Of a stretch of DNA of 64,000 nt, positions 37,301 through 46,399 are shown piece after piece. The DNA lies in assembly GCF_032854445.1 (NCBI RefSeq), contig NC_088306.1, positions 21,545,764 to 21,609,763 of the forward strand, written 5' to 3'. A model generated the notes under the pieces. It saw nothing but the letters and a program-made list of their open reading frames with translations, was not told the DNA's origin and did not search any database. Position 1 is the stretch's first letter; each line of letters opens with the position of its first letter. A program made the translations under genes and the position numbers. The stretch comes from Liolophura sinensis (lineage: Eukaryota > Mollusca > Polyplacophora > Chitonida > Chitonidae).

Positions 37301-40300
37301 ATGTGCCACCATGAGTACATCAGGTTGGTGGGTTACATGTGCCACCATGAGTACATCAGGTTGGTGGGTTACATGTGCCACCATGAGTACATCAGGTTGG
37401 TGGGTTACATGAGCCACCATGAGCACATCTGGTTGGTGGGTTACATGTGCCACCATGAGTACATCAGGTCGGTTGGTTACATGTGCCACCATGAGTACAT
37501 CAGGTTGGTGGGTTACATGTGCCACCATGAGTACATCAGGTTGGTTGGTTACATGTGCCACCATGAGTACATCAGGTTGGCAGGTTACATGTGCCACCAT
37601 GAGTACATCAGGTTGGTGGGTTACATGTGCCACCATGAGCACATCTGGTTGGTGGGTTACATGTGCCACCATGAGTACATCAGGTTGGTGGGTTACATGT
37701 GCCACCATGAGTACATCAGGTTGGTGGGTTACATGTGCCACCATGAGTACATCTGGTTGGTGGGTCACATGTGCCACCATGAGTACATCAGGTCGGTTGG
37801 TCACATGTGCCACCATGAGTACATCAGGTTGGCGGGTTACATGTGCCACCATGAGTACATCAGGTTGGCGGGTTACATGTGCCACCATGAGTACATCAGG
37901 TTGGCGGTTTACATGTGCCACTGTGAGTACATCAGGTCGGTTAGTTACATGTGCCACCATGAGTACATCAGGTTGGTGGGTTACATGTGCCACCATGAGT
38001 ACATCAGGTTGGTGGGTTACATGTGCCACCATGAGTACATCAGGTTGGCGGGTTACATGTGCCACCATGAGTACATCAAGTTGGCGGGTTACATGTGCCA
38101 CCATGAGTACATCAGGTTGGTGGGTTACATGTGCCACCATGAGTACATCAGGTTGGTGGGTTACATGTGCCACCATGAGTACATCAGGTCGGTTGGTTAC
38201 ATGTGCCACCATGGGCACATCTGGTTGGTGGGTTGGTTACATGTGCCACCATGAGTACATCAGGTCGGTTGGTTACATGTGCCACCATGAGTACATCAGG
38301 TTGGCGGGTTACATGTGCCACCATGAGTACATCAGGTCGGTTGGTTACATGTGCCACCATGGGCACATCTGGTTGGTGGGTTGGTTACATGTGCCATCAT
38401 GAGTACATCAGGTCGGTTGGTTACATGTGCCACCATGAGTACATCAGGTTGGCGGGTTACATGTGCCACCATGAGTACATCAGGTTGGTGGGTTACATGT
38501 GCCACCATGAGTACATCAGGTTGGTGGGTTACATGTGCCACCATGAGTACATCAGGTTGGTGGGTTACATGTGCTACCATGAGTATATCAGGTCAGTTGG
38601 TTACATGTGCCACCATGAGTACATCAGGTTGGTGGGTTGGTTACATGTGCCACCATGAGTACATCAGGTTGGTGGGTTACATGTGCCACCATGAGTATAT
38701 CAGGTCGGTTGGTTACAGGTGCCACCATGAGCACATCTGGTTGGTGGGTTGGTTACATGTGCCACCATGAGTACATCAGGTTGGTGGGTTACATGTGCCA
38801 CCATGAGTACATCAGGTTGGTGGGTTACATGTGCCACCGTGAGTACATCAGGCTGGTGTGTTACATGTGCCACCATGAGTACATCAGGTTGGTGGGCTAC
38901 ATGAGCCACCATGAGTACATCAGGCTGGCAGGTTACATGTGCCACCATGAGTACATCTGGTTGGTGGGTTACATGTGCCATCCCTTGACCCATGAAAACA
39001 TGAGTGTATCAGTAAACAACAGTCTGTTAAATCAGGTCAGATCATGAAGTAATGTTTTTTGGATTTTTTATGAGAAAAGTTGCAAAATTTATTTGTGCTT
39101 TGTTAATGTGGATTGTCTAGGCTAGAAAATTCACCTTCAGGGATTGGTGAGAAAGGATTTTATGTTGTCATACATGTACAGATGGGGAGGTTCTGTGCTT
39201 TGCTCCTCACACAAGCCTACAAAATGGTTACACATCTGATGGGGTAATGCAAATACAAGCATTTTTTGAATAAAGTTAAAGAAAACAGTAGTAACAATCA
39301 TGCCTGAATCAAATATGTTTGTTTCTGAAATAAAGAATATGGATAAAGTCCCCAAAAATGAATATCACAAGCGAAATACACGCTATCCAATTCTCTGTCT
39401 TGGAAAATTGTGGAAGCAACCATTGTCTCGTTGGATTATCTGCCATGGACCTGAGGTCTTTAATTCCCAAAGTAAATCAAATGAGTCAAGCCCTAATGCT
39501 CAAACAGGCAATGGTTGGGAGAGTGAAAATTGAAGCAATATGATTGGCCAAAAGTAAGACATCAACTGAGGAATGGAGTCAACATTTGGTTGTATGGCAT
39601 ACCCTATTTCTTCTAATATTAGGGACACCTGGCTTGCTCATTTAGGTCAGTATATATGTAATTGTAGCAGGAATATTGAGTTTCTCTCACGTGGTTAGAC
39701 CATCTAATGAACAGCATACTCATAATTATCTTTATTTTTCCAAAGGGTGGTAGAGAACTGTAATATTCTTCTATTCTACACCACTAATATGTCCTAAAAA
39801 TTAGAAGAATTAGGGTACACATAAGAAATTTTGTTGACTATTATTGGTTTTATGAAGACCTTGTTTTCAGCAAACAGCATGTTCTTCTTTAATAATACAA
39901 AGACGTGATCTTTGAATTTTTCTTTCCTTTAACGATTGAATTCATTTGGAATTAACTGGTTGTGTTTTCATTGCAGTGTATCCAAATCTTGGGTGGTATG
40001 GGTTAGTAACAGAGATGCCAGCCGAGCTGGAATTAACTGTGGTTGTGTTTTCATTGCAGTGTATCCAAATCTTGGGTGGTATGGGTTAGTAACAGAGATG
40101 CCAGCCGAGCTGGAATTAACTGTGGTTGTGTTTTCACTGCAGTGTATCCAAATCTTGGGTGGTATGGGTTAGTAACAGAGATGCCAGCCGAGCTGGAATT
40201 AACTGTGGCTGTGTTTTCATTGCAGTGTATCCTAATCTTGGGTGGTATGGGTTACTTAACAGAGATGCCAGCCGAGCTGGAATTAACTGTGGTTGTGTTT

Positions 40301-40881
40301 TCACTGCAGTGTATCCAAATCTTGGGTGGTATGGGTTACATAAGAGAGATGCCAGCTGAGCCGGAATTAACTGTGGTTGTGCTTTCACTGCAGTGTATCC
40401 AAATCTTGGGTGGTATGGGTTACGTAAGAGAGATGCCAGCCGAGCTGGAATTAACTGTGGTTGTGTTTTCACTGCAGTGTATCCAAATCTTGGGTGGTAT
40501 GGGTTACATAAGAGAGATGCCAGCCGAGCTGGAATTAACTGTGGTTGTGTTTTCACTGCAGTGTATCCAAATCTTGGGTGGTATGGGTTAGTAACAGAGA
40601 TGCCAGCCGAGCTGGAATTAACTGTGGTTGTGTTTTCACTGCAGTGTATCCAAATCTTGGGTGGTATGGGTTACGTAAGAGAGATGCCAGCCGAGCTGGA
40701 ATTAACTGTGGTTGTGTTTTCATTGCAGTGTATCCAAATCTTGGGTGGTATGGGTTACGTAACAGAGATGCCAGCTGAGCGCTATTACAGGGATGCTAGG
40801 ATAACAGAAATTTATGAAGGCACCAGTGAGATTCAACGCCTTGTCATAGCTGGTAATCTGCTGAAGGAGTACGGTGTGTGA
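28274..40881 (+). CDS. ACADS: Short-chain acyl-CoA dehydrogenase, mitochondrial (complete, 12 exons, 412 aa)
   Basis: Exons 28274-28334, 30203-30351, 31167-31316, 31600-31711, 32991-33106, 33718-33753, 34945-35115, 35575-35631, 36094-36174, 36582-36677, 36895-36951 and 40729-40881 join in frame to 412 codons plus stop, the length of human SCAD. The enzyme is an FAD flavoprotein of the mitochondrial matrix that makes the first oxidation of butyryl-CoA-size substrates in beta-oxidation and passes electrons to ETF. Visible are an Arg-rich acid-free presequence, acyl-CoA dehydrogenase signature 1 ([12 protein letters not shown], about 152-163), signature 2 (QILGGMGY, about 365-372) and the catalytic Glu392 in IYEGTSEIQ. 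The intron before the last exon holds two tandem arrays, one of which multiplies the last acceptor. A polyadenylation signal follows at 41402. Confidence 0.95.
28335..30202. other. ACADS intron 1, no recognised feature
   Basis: CpG-containing near its start, otherwise no repeats or exon-like frames recognised. Confidence 0.5.
30203..30351 (+). CDS. ACADS: ACADS exon 2
   Basis: Acceptor CTCTCAG, donor GTAACT; completes the split codon and encodes the N-terminal helical domain ([36 protein letters not shown]). Confidence 0.93.
30587..30857 (-). mobile_element. SINE family 1, full length, 13-bp target duplication
   Basis: Same structure as the 34-kb copy on the opposite strand; TTTAAGAATCAGA flanks it at 30574-30586 and 30858-30870. 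Confidence 0.92.
31167..31316 (+). CDS. ACADS: ACADS exon 3
   Basis: Fifty codons in phase 0 ([40 protein letters not shown]). Acceptor TTGCAG, donor GTGAGT. After the donor the sequence GTGAGTNNNANNN with ATGAGTGTCAA recurs three more times to about 31500, a small degenerate repeat of the exon's own 3' end. Confidence 0.95.
31600..31711 (+). CDS. ACADS: ACADS exon 4
   Basis: Encodes [20 protein letters not shown] then [18 protein letters not shown], the first half of acyl-CoA dehydrogenase signature 1. Acceptor CTTACAG, donor GTATGC, phase 1. Confidence 0.95.
31927..32099 (+). mobile_element. SINE family 1, degenerate
   Basis: CATGAACCTCTCACCAGTGC, TGTGAGTTCAAATGC, GTACCCGGTTTCTTCCCA and GTGTAAAACAGCAATCAAA in the expected order. 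Confidence 0.65.
32577..32903 (+). mobile_element. SINE family 2 (CACT-tailed), full length
   Basis: tRNA-like head with A box GCACAGTTGGTAGAG and B box region GGTAGATCCAGGGTCAATCC. The body contains GAGGAAGCTGTAACTTCCTG and the tail TGTTAAGTATGACATTAAAC, with CACTC-rich end. Lies in ACADS intron 4, 88 bp before exon 5. Confidence 0.82.
32991..33106 (+). CDS. ACADS: ACADS exon 5
   Basis: Completes signature 1 ([10 protein letters not shown]) and continues with [20 protein letters not shown], the flavin-contacting WIT strand of the middle beta-domain. Acceptor CCGCCAG, donor GTGAGT. Confidence 0.95.
33718..33753 (+). CDS. ACADS: ACADS exon 6 (36-bp micro-exon)
   Basis: Twelve codons, [12 protein letters not shown], flanked by GTTGCAG and GTAAGT; phase 0 at both ends. 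Too short to be found as an open frame, but needed to join exons 5 and 7 in the SCAD order. Confidence 0.9.
33976..34243 (+). mobile_element. SINE family 1, full length, 12-bp target duplication
   Basis: tRNA-derived head with A box TGGCTCAGTTGG and B box GAGTTCAAGTCC (34054-34065). The body follows (GGGTTTCCCCCGGGCTCTGC), then the GAGTACGGCGTAAAACACCA tail and AAAT repeats. ACTCCTAACTAA flanks it at 33964-33975 and 34244-34255, a perfect duplication. Reference copy for this family. Confidence 0.93.
34945..35115 (+). CDS. ACADS: ACADS exon 7
   Basis: Fifty-seven codons: [40 protein letters not shown] and on to GFKIAM, the end of the middle domain. Acceptor GTTTGTAG, donor GTAAGA. Confidence 0.95.
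35575..35631 (+). CDS. ACADS: ACADS exon 8
   Basis: Nineteen codons, [19 protein letters not shown], the first helix of the C-terminal domain with the [10 protein letters not shown]-type family motif. Acceptor TTTTAG, donor GTAAGT. Confidence 0.95.
36094..36174 (+). CDS. ACADS: ACADS exon 9
   Basis: Twenty-seven codons: [20 protein letters not shown] then TKLQAIQ, carrying the R-x-x-F-G flavin-site motif. Acceptor TTCCAG, donor GTAAAA. Confidence 0.95.
36199..36345 (+). mobile_element. SINE family 1, 5'-truncated
   Basis: GTGGATGATCGTGGGTTTTT, CATAATGCTGGCCACCGTCG and GTGAAATATTCTCGAGGACG. Confidence 0.78.
36582..36677 (+). CDS. ACADS: ACADS exon 10
   Basis: Thirty-two codons: [20 protein letters not shown] then [12 protein letters not shown]. 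Acceptor GTGTCCAG, donor GTTTGT. Confidence 0.93.
36895..36951 (+). CDS. ACADS: ACADS exon 11
   Basis: Nineteen codons, [19 protein letters not shown], with the AMAKLxASE motif of the family. Acceptor CTACCAG, donor CATCAG|GTATGT. The 36-bp array begins about 190 bp downstream and its unit contains CATCAGGTTGGT. Confidence 0.94.
37139..38980 (+). repeat. 36-bp minisatellite in the ACADS intron 11, about 50 copies
   Basis: The unit is roughly GGTTACATGTGCCACCATGAG plus TACATCAGGTTGGTG, with variants (GAGTACATCAGG or GGGCACATCTGG; GGTCGGTTGGTTAC). A few units carry an extra GGTT. Since 36 is a multiple of three, several frames on both strands stay open for over 300 codons; these are not genes. 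Confidence 0.97.
39950..40790 (+). repeat. 83/84-bp tandem array made of the ACADS exon 12 acceptor and exon start, ten copies
   Basis: Acceptor AG|TGTATCC recurs with exon-like starts at 39977, 40060, 40143, 40226, 40310, 40394, 40478, 40562, 40645 and 40729 (spacing 83 or 84). Each unit holds a pyrimidine-rich GTTTTCAYTGCAG, then codons for [10 protein letters not shown] and TEMPAEL, then AATTAACTGTGGTT. Copies 1, 2, 3 and 8 read TTAGTAAC (stop after GGMG); copies 4-7 and 9 stay open. 84 bp is 28 codons, so open copies read through in frame. Confidence 0.95.
40729..40881 (+). CDS. ACADS: ACADS exon 12 (terminal, catalytic Glu)
   Basis: Fifty codons plus TGA. Begins [20 protein letters not shown] (signature 2) and contains [18 protein letters not shown] with the catalytic Glu392. 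Its TTTTCATTGCAG acceptor and first 50 or so bases are the last and only complete copy of a ten-unit array; only this copy continues into the [10 protein letters not shown] sequence. Confidence 0.95.
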   Translation, partial: CIQILGGMGYVTEMPAERYYRDARITEIYEGTSEIQRLVIAGNLLKEYGV

Positions 40882-41401
40882 CGAGACAAAGATCAGCTAA
40901 TTTACATGCTCAACACAGCTGACCAGTCATAAATAACAAGTCGAAGGTCAGATACTAAAACCAGCCAATCCAAACAACAGAACAATAGTCATAAACAGTT
41001 AATCAATGAAAACTTTAGACTTGCTGCCACAAGCCTAGAAGATGACCAATCAGAACAAGGGGTCTGAGGTTGCAACAATAGTTTGACCAATCAAGATAAG
41101 AGGGCAAAGATTTTTTCAGTTGACCAATCAGAACAGGAGGTCAAAGGTTGTGAACCCAGTTGAGGAATTAATTAAGAGGGCACTGGTTACAAAGCTGGTT
41201 AAAGTATTGTGAGATATCACTACCAGCTGTGTGGTTAGATCAGAATTCAAGTGCATGTATCTGCATACAATGATACAAACACATTTAATGTCTCAAGAAA
41301 TTTAAAATAATGTATAATACATTTAAATATCCATTTATAACCTTGTAAATATGAGGCGGTGTGCAGTATAATCAGGTAAACCATGTTGTTATGTACAGCA
41401 A

Positions 41402-41407
41402 AATAAA
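41402..41407 (+). terminator. ACADS: Polyadenylation signal of ACADS
   Basis: AATAAA about 520 bases after the stop codon, followed within 25-45 bases by a T-rich stretch suitable as a downstream element. Inferred, no transcript evidence. Confidence 0.5.
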
Positions 41408-41604
41408 GAAACTTTTTTGTGTGAAGTCTTTTTTTTTTTCCAAGTCTTGGTTTTGTGTTGGTGAGTATTACTTTTCTGTACACGCTGTACAATTCAGCTG
41501 CAAAAACCAGCGCTATGTCAAGTAGCTTTGTCTGGCACAGGCAGTCAGATATTCTACCTCTTAGCTTTTCATATGGGCGAATGATTCACTTTAACAATGG
41601 GCTT

Positions 41605-41808
41605 AATTTTTTTTTTTTTTTTTTTGATTGGTTTTTTACGCCATACTCAAGAATATTTCACTTATACGACGGCGGCCAGCATTATGGTGGGTGGAAACTG
41701 GGCAGAGCCCGGGAGAAACCCACAACCATCCGCAGGTTGCTGGCAGACCTTCCCACGTACGGCCGGAGAGGAAGCCAGCATGAGCTGGTCTTGAACTCAC
41801 AGTGACTG
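41605..41808 (-). mobile_element. SINE family 1 with oligo(A) tail, 10-bp target duplication
   Basis: The tail is a pure T run on the plus strand instead of ATTT repeats; CAATGGGCTT flanks it at 41595-41604 and 41809-41818. Head truncated. Confidence 0.88.
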
Positions 41809-42009
41809 CAATGGGCTTGAGTGCACGGCACCAGCTTTTGGCAGTATAATACAGCTGCTGGGAACGTGTGCTTCCGTTAGGGCACTTTGCATTCCACTGA
41901 ATGTTTTCCAGATGTTATGTTGTTGGAATTTATCAGTTGGACCGTCATGGTAATGACTGCACAACCTGTCTCTATGCATCAGTGTGGAGATACAGGTACA
42001 TGTAGATGA

Positions 42010-42274
42010 TTTCTTTTATTTTTTTTAATTGGTGATGTATGCCGTACTCAAAAATATTTCACTTTTCACGGTTGGCAGTCAGCATTAAGGTGAGAGGAGA
42101 CTGCACAGAGCCTGAGGGAAACCCACGACCATCTGCAGTTTGCTTGCACACCTTCCCACTTACCACCAGATAGGATGCATGAGCTGGACATAAACTCACA
42201 GTAACTGCATTGGTAAGAGGCTTATGGGTCATTGTGCTGGGCTAGCACTCTTACCACTGGGCCACGGAGGTCAC
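42010..42274 (-). mobile_element. SINE family 1, old full-length copy
   Basis: Whole length recognisable (GCCGTACTCAAAAATATTTC to CTGGGCCACGGAGG) with many substitutions. Confidence 0.8.
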
Positions 42275-43440
42275 CAGAAGTAGATGAGGAAAGGTTAAAC
42301 AATGCTTGTAAGTTTTAGGCAGTGATATTGTGGTACGGTGCCAATTTCCAACATTCGGTAGTCATATTTGTTGTAAAACCTGAAAACTGAATGTTTACGA
42401 TTTGCTCTCAACAAAAACATCAGATCTATGTATAATCCCGTTGTATGCGTACCCACATTGCAGTATAACTTTGACCACAGTACGTTGACACGGTATCCTA
42501 ACACCTGACTAATTATTGCCTGGTACATTCACGCTTGTGTTAGGTTCAAACTCGAGTAGTACCAACATTGATTTATGTATTTATTGAATATGTACTTTAA
42601 ACTTTTTCGCTTATAATATGTGATGATGATCATTTATATGAGTTGGGGAAGGGGGGGGGGAGCGGTGAAAAGGAGTGCCAGGCATAAACCACTGACCTTT
42701 GTGAAGTAAACTGATGCCCTTTCTCACGTGACAAATATTTACGTCATATTGGTGATAGGCAAGTGGTTTTCAAGGAATGCACAAACAGTCCCATGAGTGT
42801 CACTGACTTCTGCATAATTGTCACTAAAGACCCCCCCCCACCACACCCCCCACTGGAAAAAATGGAAGTGAGGGAACAAAGAAAATCTCCATCTAAGGCC
42901 GGGATTGCTCTAGCCTCTGACTGGTGAGCAGCAAGCGATGCAGCAACAAGTCTTTGTGTATGACCAGAATCAGGTTTGATCTGGGGGTCCCTCGACTTCA
43001 AGATTCTAACATTAAGCTAAGGCCACCGAAGAGGTCGGTCGGGCACGTTGTAGCGCTTAACCTAACAGATACTGCTGTCAGATTATATGGGATTACTGTT
43101 TTAAATCCATATCAAGCTGGAATGGCTGCAACTGTTTGCGTCCCAGGTAAATTGTTAATTGATGAGTGTTAAATGTTGTACTCAAGAATGGTTCATTTAC
43201 ATCACCATTATCAGAATTACAGGTAAAGAAAACCAGGGGAAAACCACTATCCTTTTTACCTGGCACCTGATGAAACCTCTGACTTAAAGCCCGAGCTAAA
43301 AGTTGCTAGAATGTAATGCTCATTATCAAATAAGAACTAAAGTCTGTCTTGTAGCAGGAAATAGTTTATTGATTTCTATGAATTTCTTTCATACACTTTC
43401 AACATTCCACGAATAACTTTACAATCCAAACTTACGATCC

Positions 43441-43790
43441 AAAGTACACATACTACCAGAAGTCCATTAACTAATGGGCATACCACCAGAAGTCCATTAA
43501 CTAATGGGCATACTACCAGAAGTCCATTAACTTATGCCAACACTACAAGATATTTATAAACAGAATGCCATACCAGAGACCTAATACTAATGGACATCTA
43601 CCCCTACCAGAGGTCCATTAATAAATGGTCATACTAATGGAAGTCCATTAGCTCATTGGCACACTACCAGAGGTCCATTAACTCATGGGTATTCTACTAC
43701 AAGTCAATTAGCTTATAGGCACACTACAAGAAGTCCATTAGCCAACAGGCATGTTAAGAGAAGTCCATCCAGAATTTCATTAACTAATGG
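43441..43790. repeat. Degenerate ~30-bp tandem array, about 11 copies
   Basis: Unit like CATACTACCAGAAGTCCATT then AACTAATGGG, strongest at 43450-43540. Confidence 0.85.
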
Positions 43791-43957
43791 CTATTCCGAA
43801 AATGCAGCCATATCTTTGGTGTGTGAGGTGACATGAATGTTCAGTCAGGATAGTATTTTACAGGTATGTATACTTAGGATCGAGCTGTACTTTAGGCCGG
43901 GAGTTAAGTCCAGAGCCAATGAACACCTTTATATATACATGTATACATATATATTTA

Positions 43958-44181
43958 CAGGGTGGAGCTAAAGTCTGGACCCACAGACACTAAAAGATAA
44001 CATCACACAAGAAATTGAAACCATAAGAGGGAATAACTCTGCTTCGAAATGTGCAAAGATCACGTGTCTCCCGAATAGGAAAGTGTTTAGAGGAAGGTGG
44101 AAGTCAGTTTGAACACATAATGTAAATTGTGAATTGTTACATAGTAAACTGTCTATGGGTCCAGACTTTTGTTCCACCCTG
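43958..44181. mobile_element. Tc1/mariner-like MITE, 224 bp, TA target duplication
   Basis: Terminal inverted repeats of about 33 bp begin CAGGGTGGA and continue AAAGTCTGGACCCA, with a few mismatches between arms. TA flanks both ends (43956-43957 and 44182-44183). No coding capacity. Confidence 0.85.
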
Positions 44182-44587
44182 TATACATTCTGGCATCAGA
44201 ATTGTACACAGATATACATGCTTTATACATATATGTACACATAACTTAAATATGAAATACTGTACAGTTATTCATCGGGTTTCTCTGATCAAATTTCCTC
44301 AATAAAATCCATATTGCAAGTTTTAGAAATGATACGCTACATGTACATGAATTAGGTAAATGACAAATGTATAATGACAATATCATGATGACAAAGTTTT
44401 CTGTCATCATAATTACCTTTTCTCTAGAGTTACTTCCCTTGCATGAATTGCTGCACATACAAAGAATACAAAATGTAACACTAAATATTCCTACATGTAC
44501 TGGCACATGTTTAACATTGTATTGATTTTAACATTGTATTGATTTAAGAGCTTAGTTATACCTATAGATCAAAACACAGGAGATACT

Positions 44588-44712
44588 GATCTATTTACTT
44601 GACTGGTATTTCACATCCTACTCAAGAGTACTTCACCTGTATGACAGTGACCAGCATTATGGAGGGAGAAAATTAGACAAAGCCTAGGGCCAAACCCACG
44701 ACCATCTGCAGC
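44588..44712 (-). mobile_element. SINE family 1, degenerate, head missing
   Basis: TCCTACTCAAGAGTACTTCA to CCACGACCATCTGCAG. Confidence 0.7.
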
Positions 44713-45257
44713 AGTAAAAAGTATCTACCTGCACAGATGATGGCACCTAGATGATACCAATCAATCAGAAATGCAAACACAGATCTGAATACTTAGCAAT
44801 GACAACATGAATGACAGAACTGATGAAATGTGTGTGACAAAAAACACAATAATTGCACGTAACATTCACTTTTCCCTTTACATGGATTACACTTGTAATC
44901 TCTTACACAAAATTTAATGTAAAAGTATAGTATTTAGAGGCAAATAAATGACATAAAATATTACTTTTGGTGTTGAAACTTTCTTCATTCTTCCTTCCAA
45001 GCAAACTTCAAAACACCGTTTGAAGACAAACACAATTCTAAGAATCCAGCAAATTGTGCCTCTTAGTATTAATACTAGGCTTGCCATATAAGGTCAGGTG
45101 CTATATCAACCTTTGTAAGAGGTTTACCCTGCGTTTTTGATGGAGATAATGTTCTGTGAATTTAAGGCCCAGGTCACAGGCTGTGTTGAAAAAGTCATGT
45201 TTACAGAGACCAAACATATGTATTAAGTTTTCTGCACTCATTGCACTGTGCAGTTAC

Positions 45258-46095
45258 AATGGAAAGTGTGGGCAACACTGGAGGAAAAACACAGTACTGT
45301 GGGGATAAGGAGAATGGAAAATAGGCAAGGCACTAAAGACAATTCATCAGGCTAATGGATAACCAGTACGGAAAAGATGGGGCATACTGGAGACAAAACA
45401 CTAGCCTGAAGGGTAACCGCTATGGAAAAGATGGATCACATTCAAGACAAACACCAGGCTGAATGGTAACCGGTATGGAAAATGTGGGCAACACTGGAGG
45501 TAGAACTCTGCTGGGGAGAAGTAGACTGAAGAGAAAACCAGTATGGAAAAGTAGGAGTACACCGAAGACAAAAAACAAGGTTGAAAGGTAACCAGTGTGG
45601 AAAATTTGTGGCACACTGAAGACAAAACACTAGCCTGAAGGGTAACCAGTATGGAATAGTTGGGGACAAACAGCAGTCTGAGGGGTAACCGGTATGATAA
45701 AGTTGGGGTGCATTGAAGTAAAAACTGCAGGCTGAAGGGTAATCAGTATGGAAAACATGGAACACTGAAGAAAAAACACCAGACTGAAAGGTAACCAGTA
45801 TAGAAAAGTTGACTCACACTGAGGACAAAACACTAGGCTGAAGGATAACCAGTATGGAAAAGTTGAGGCACACCAATGATAAAACACTAGGCTGAAAGTA
45901 ACCAGTATGGAAAAGTTGGGGCACACTGAAAACAAACACTAGGCTGAAGGGTAACCAAAAAGGAAAAGTTGGGGCACAATAAAGACAAAACACTAAGTTG
46001 AACAGTAACCAAAATGGAAAAGTTGGGGCACACTGAAGGCAAAACACTAGGTTGAAGGGTAACCAGTGTGGAAAATGTGGGACACACTGAACAAT
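45258..46095. repeat. Degenerate ~55-bp tandem array, about 15 copies
   Basis: Unit pieces: GGCTGAAGGGTAACCAGTAT, GGAAAAGTTGGGGCACACTG, AAGACAAAACACTA. Lengths vary 52-60 bp. Downstream of the ATG16L1 stop. Confidence 0.9.
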
Positions 46096-46399
46096 TTATA
46101 CACAAAACACAAGGCAGCATACAAATAGCTAAAACTAGCATACTTGGACAGGTAAACGGTACCTAACTGAACATTCCGTCCATGACAAAGCTGCAGATTT
46201 TGCCTGATTCCAAGAGTTCTTCTCATATTAGAAAGGCATTTTTGAAGTTCGCTTGGAAAGTAGGATGATATCCTGCTTGAGAAATGAACATGTAAGGTTT
46301 GGCAATATATATTTTTACGAAGTTTATTTGCCTCAAAAAGTGAAATTATTTTGCAAAATTTTTAGACCATTTAGACATTTACCGTAACACAATAAGAGT

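Larger units (their letters stand above)
41420..43344. other. Region between the convergent ACADS and ATG16L1 3' ends
   Basis: Two SINE copies (41605-41808, 42010-42274), a degenerate SINE piece (about 43169-43250), G- and C-rich runs (42650-42661, 42830-42851), and no convincing gene. A short open frame at 42924-43172 matches nothing I know. Confidence 0.5.

Noticed and set aside
37118-38254. Open frames of 366-369 codons on both strands
   Set aside because: Produced by a stop-free 36-bp tandem repeat inside an ACADS intron; no independent start, splice or homology evidence.
39936-40881. Single-exon gene with [10 protein letters not shown] repeats
   Set aside because: The frame is the exon 12 acceptor array; the real product splices to the last copy.
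42924-43172. 82-codon plus-strand frame
   Set aside because: No recognised domain; lies between converging genes and includes a SINE-like piece at its end.
45401-46141. Overlapping Phe/Leu/Cys-rich minus-strand frames
   Set aside because: Translations of the ~55-bp array downstream of ATG16L1.
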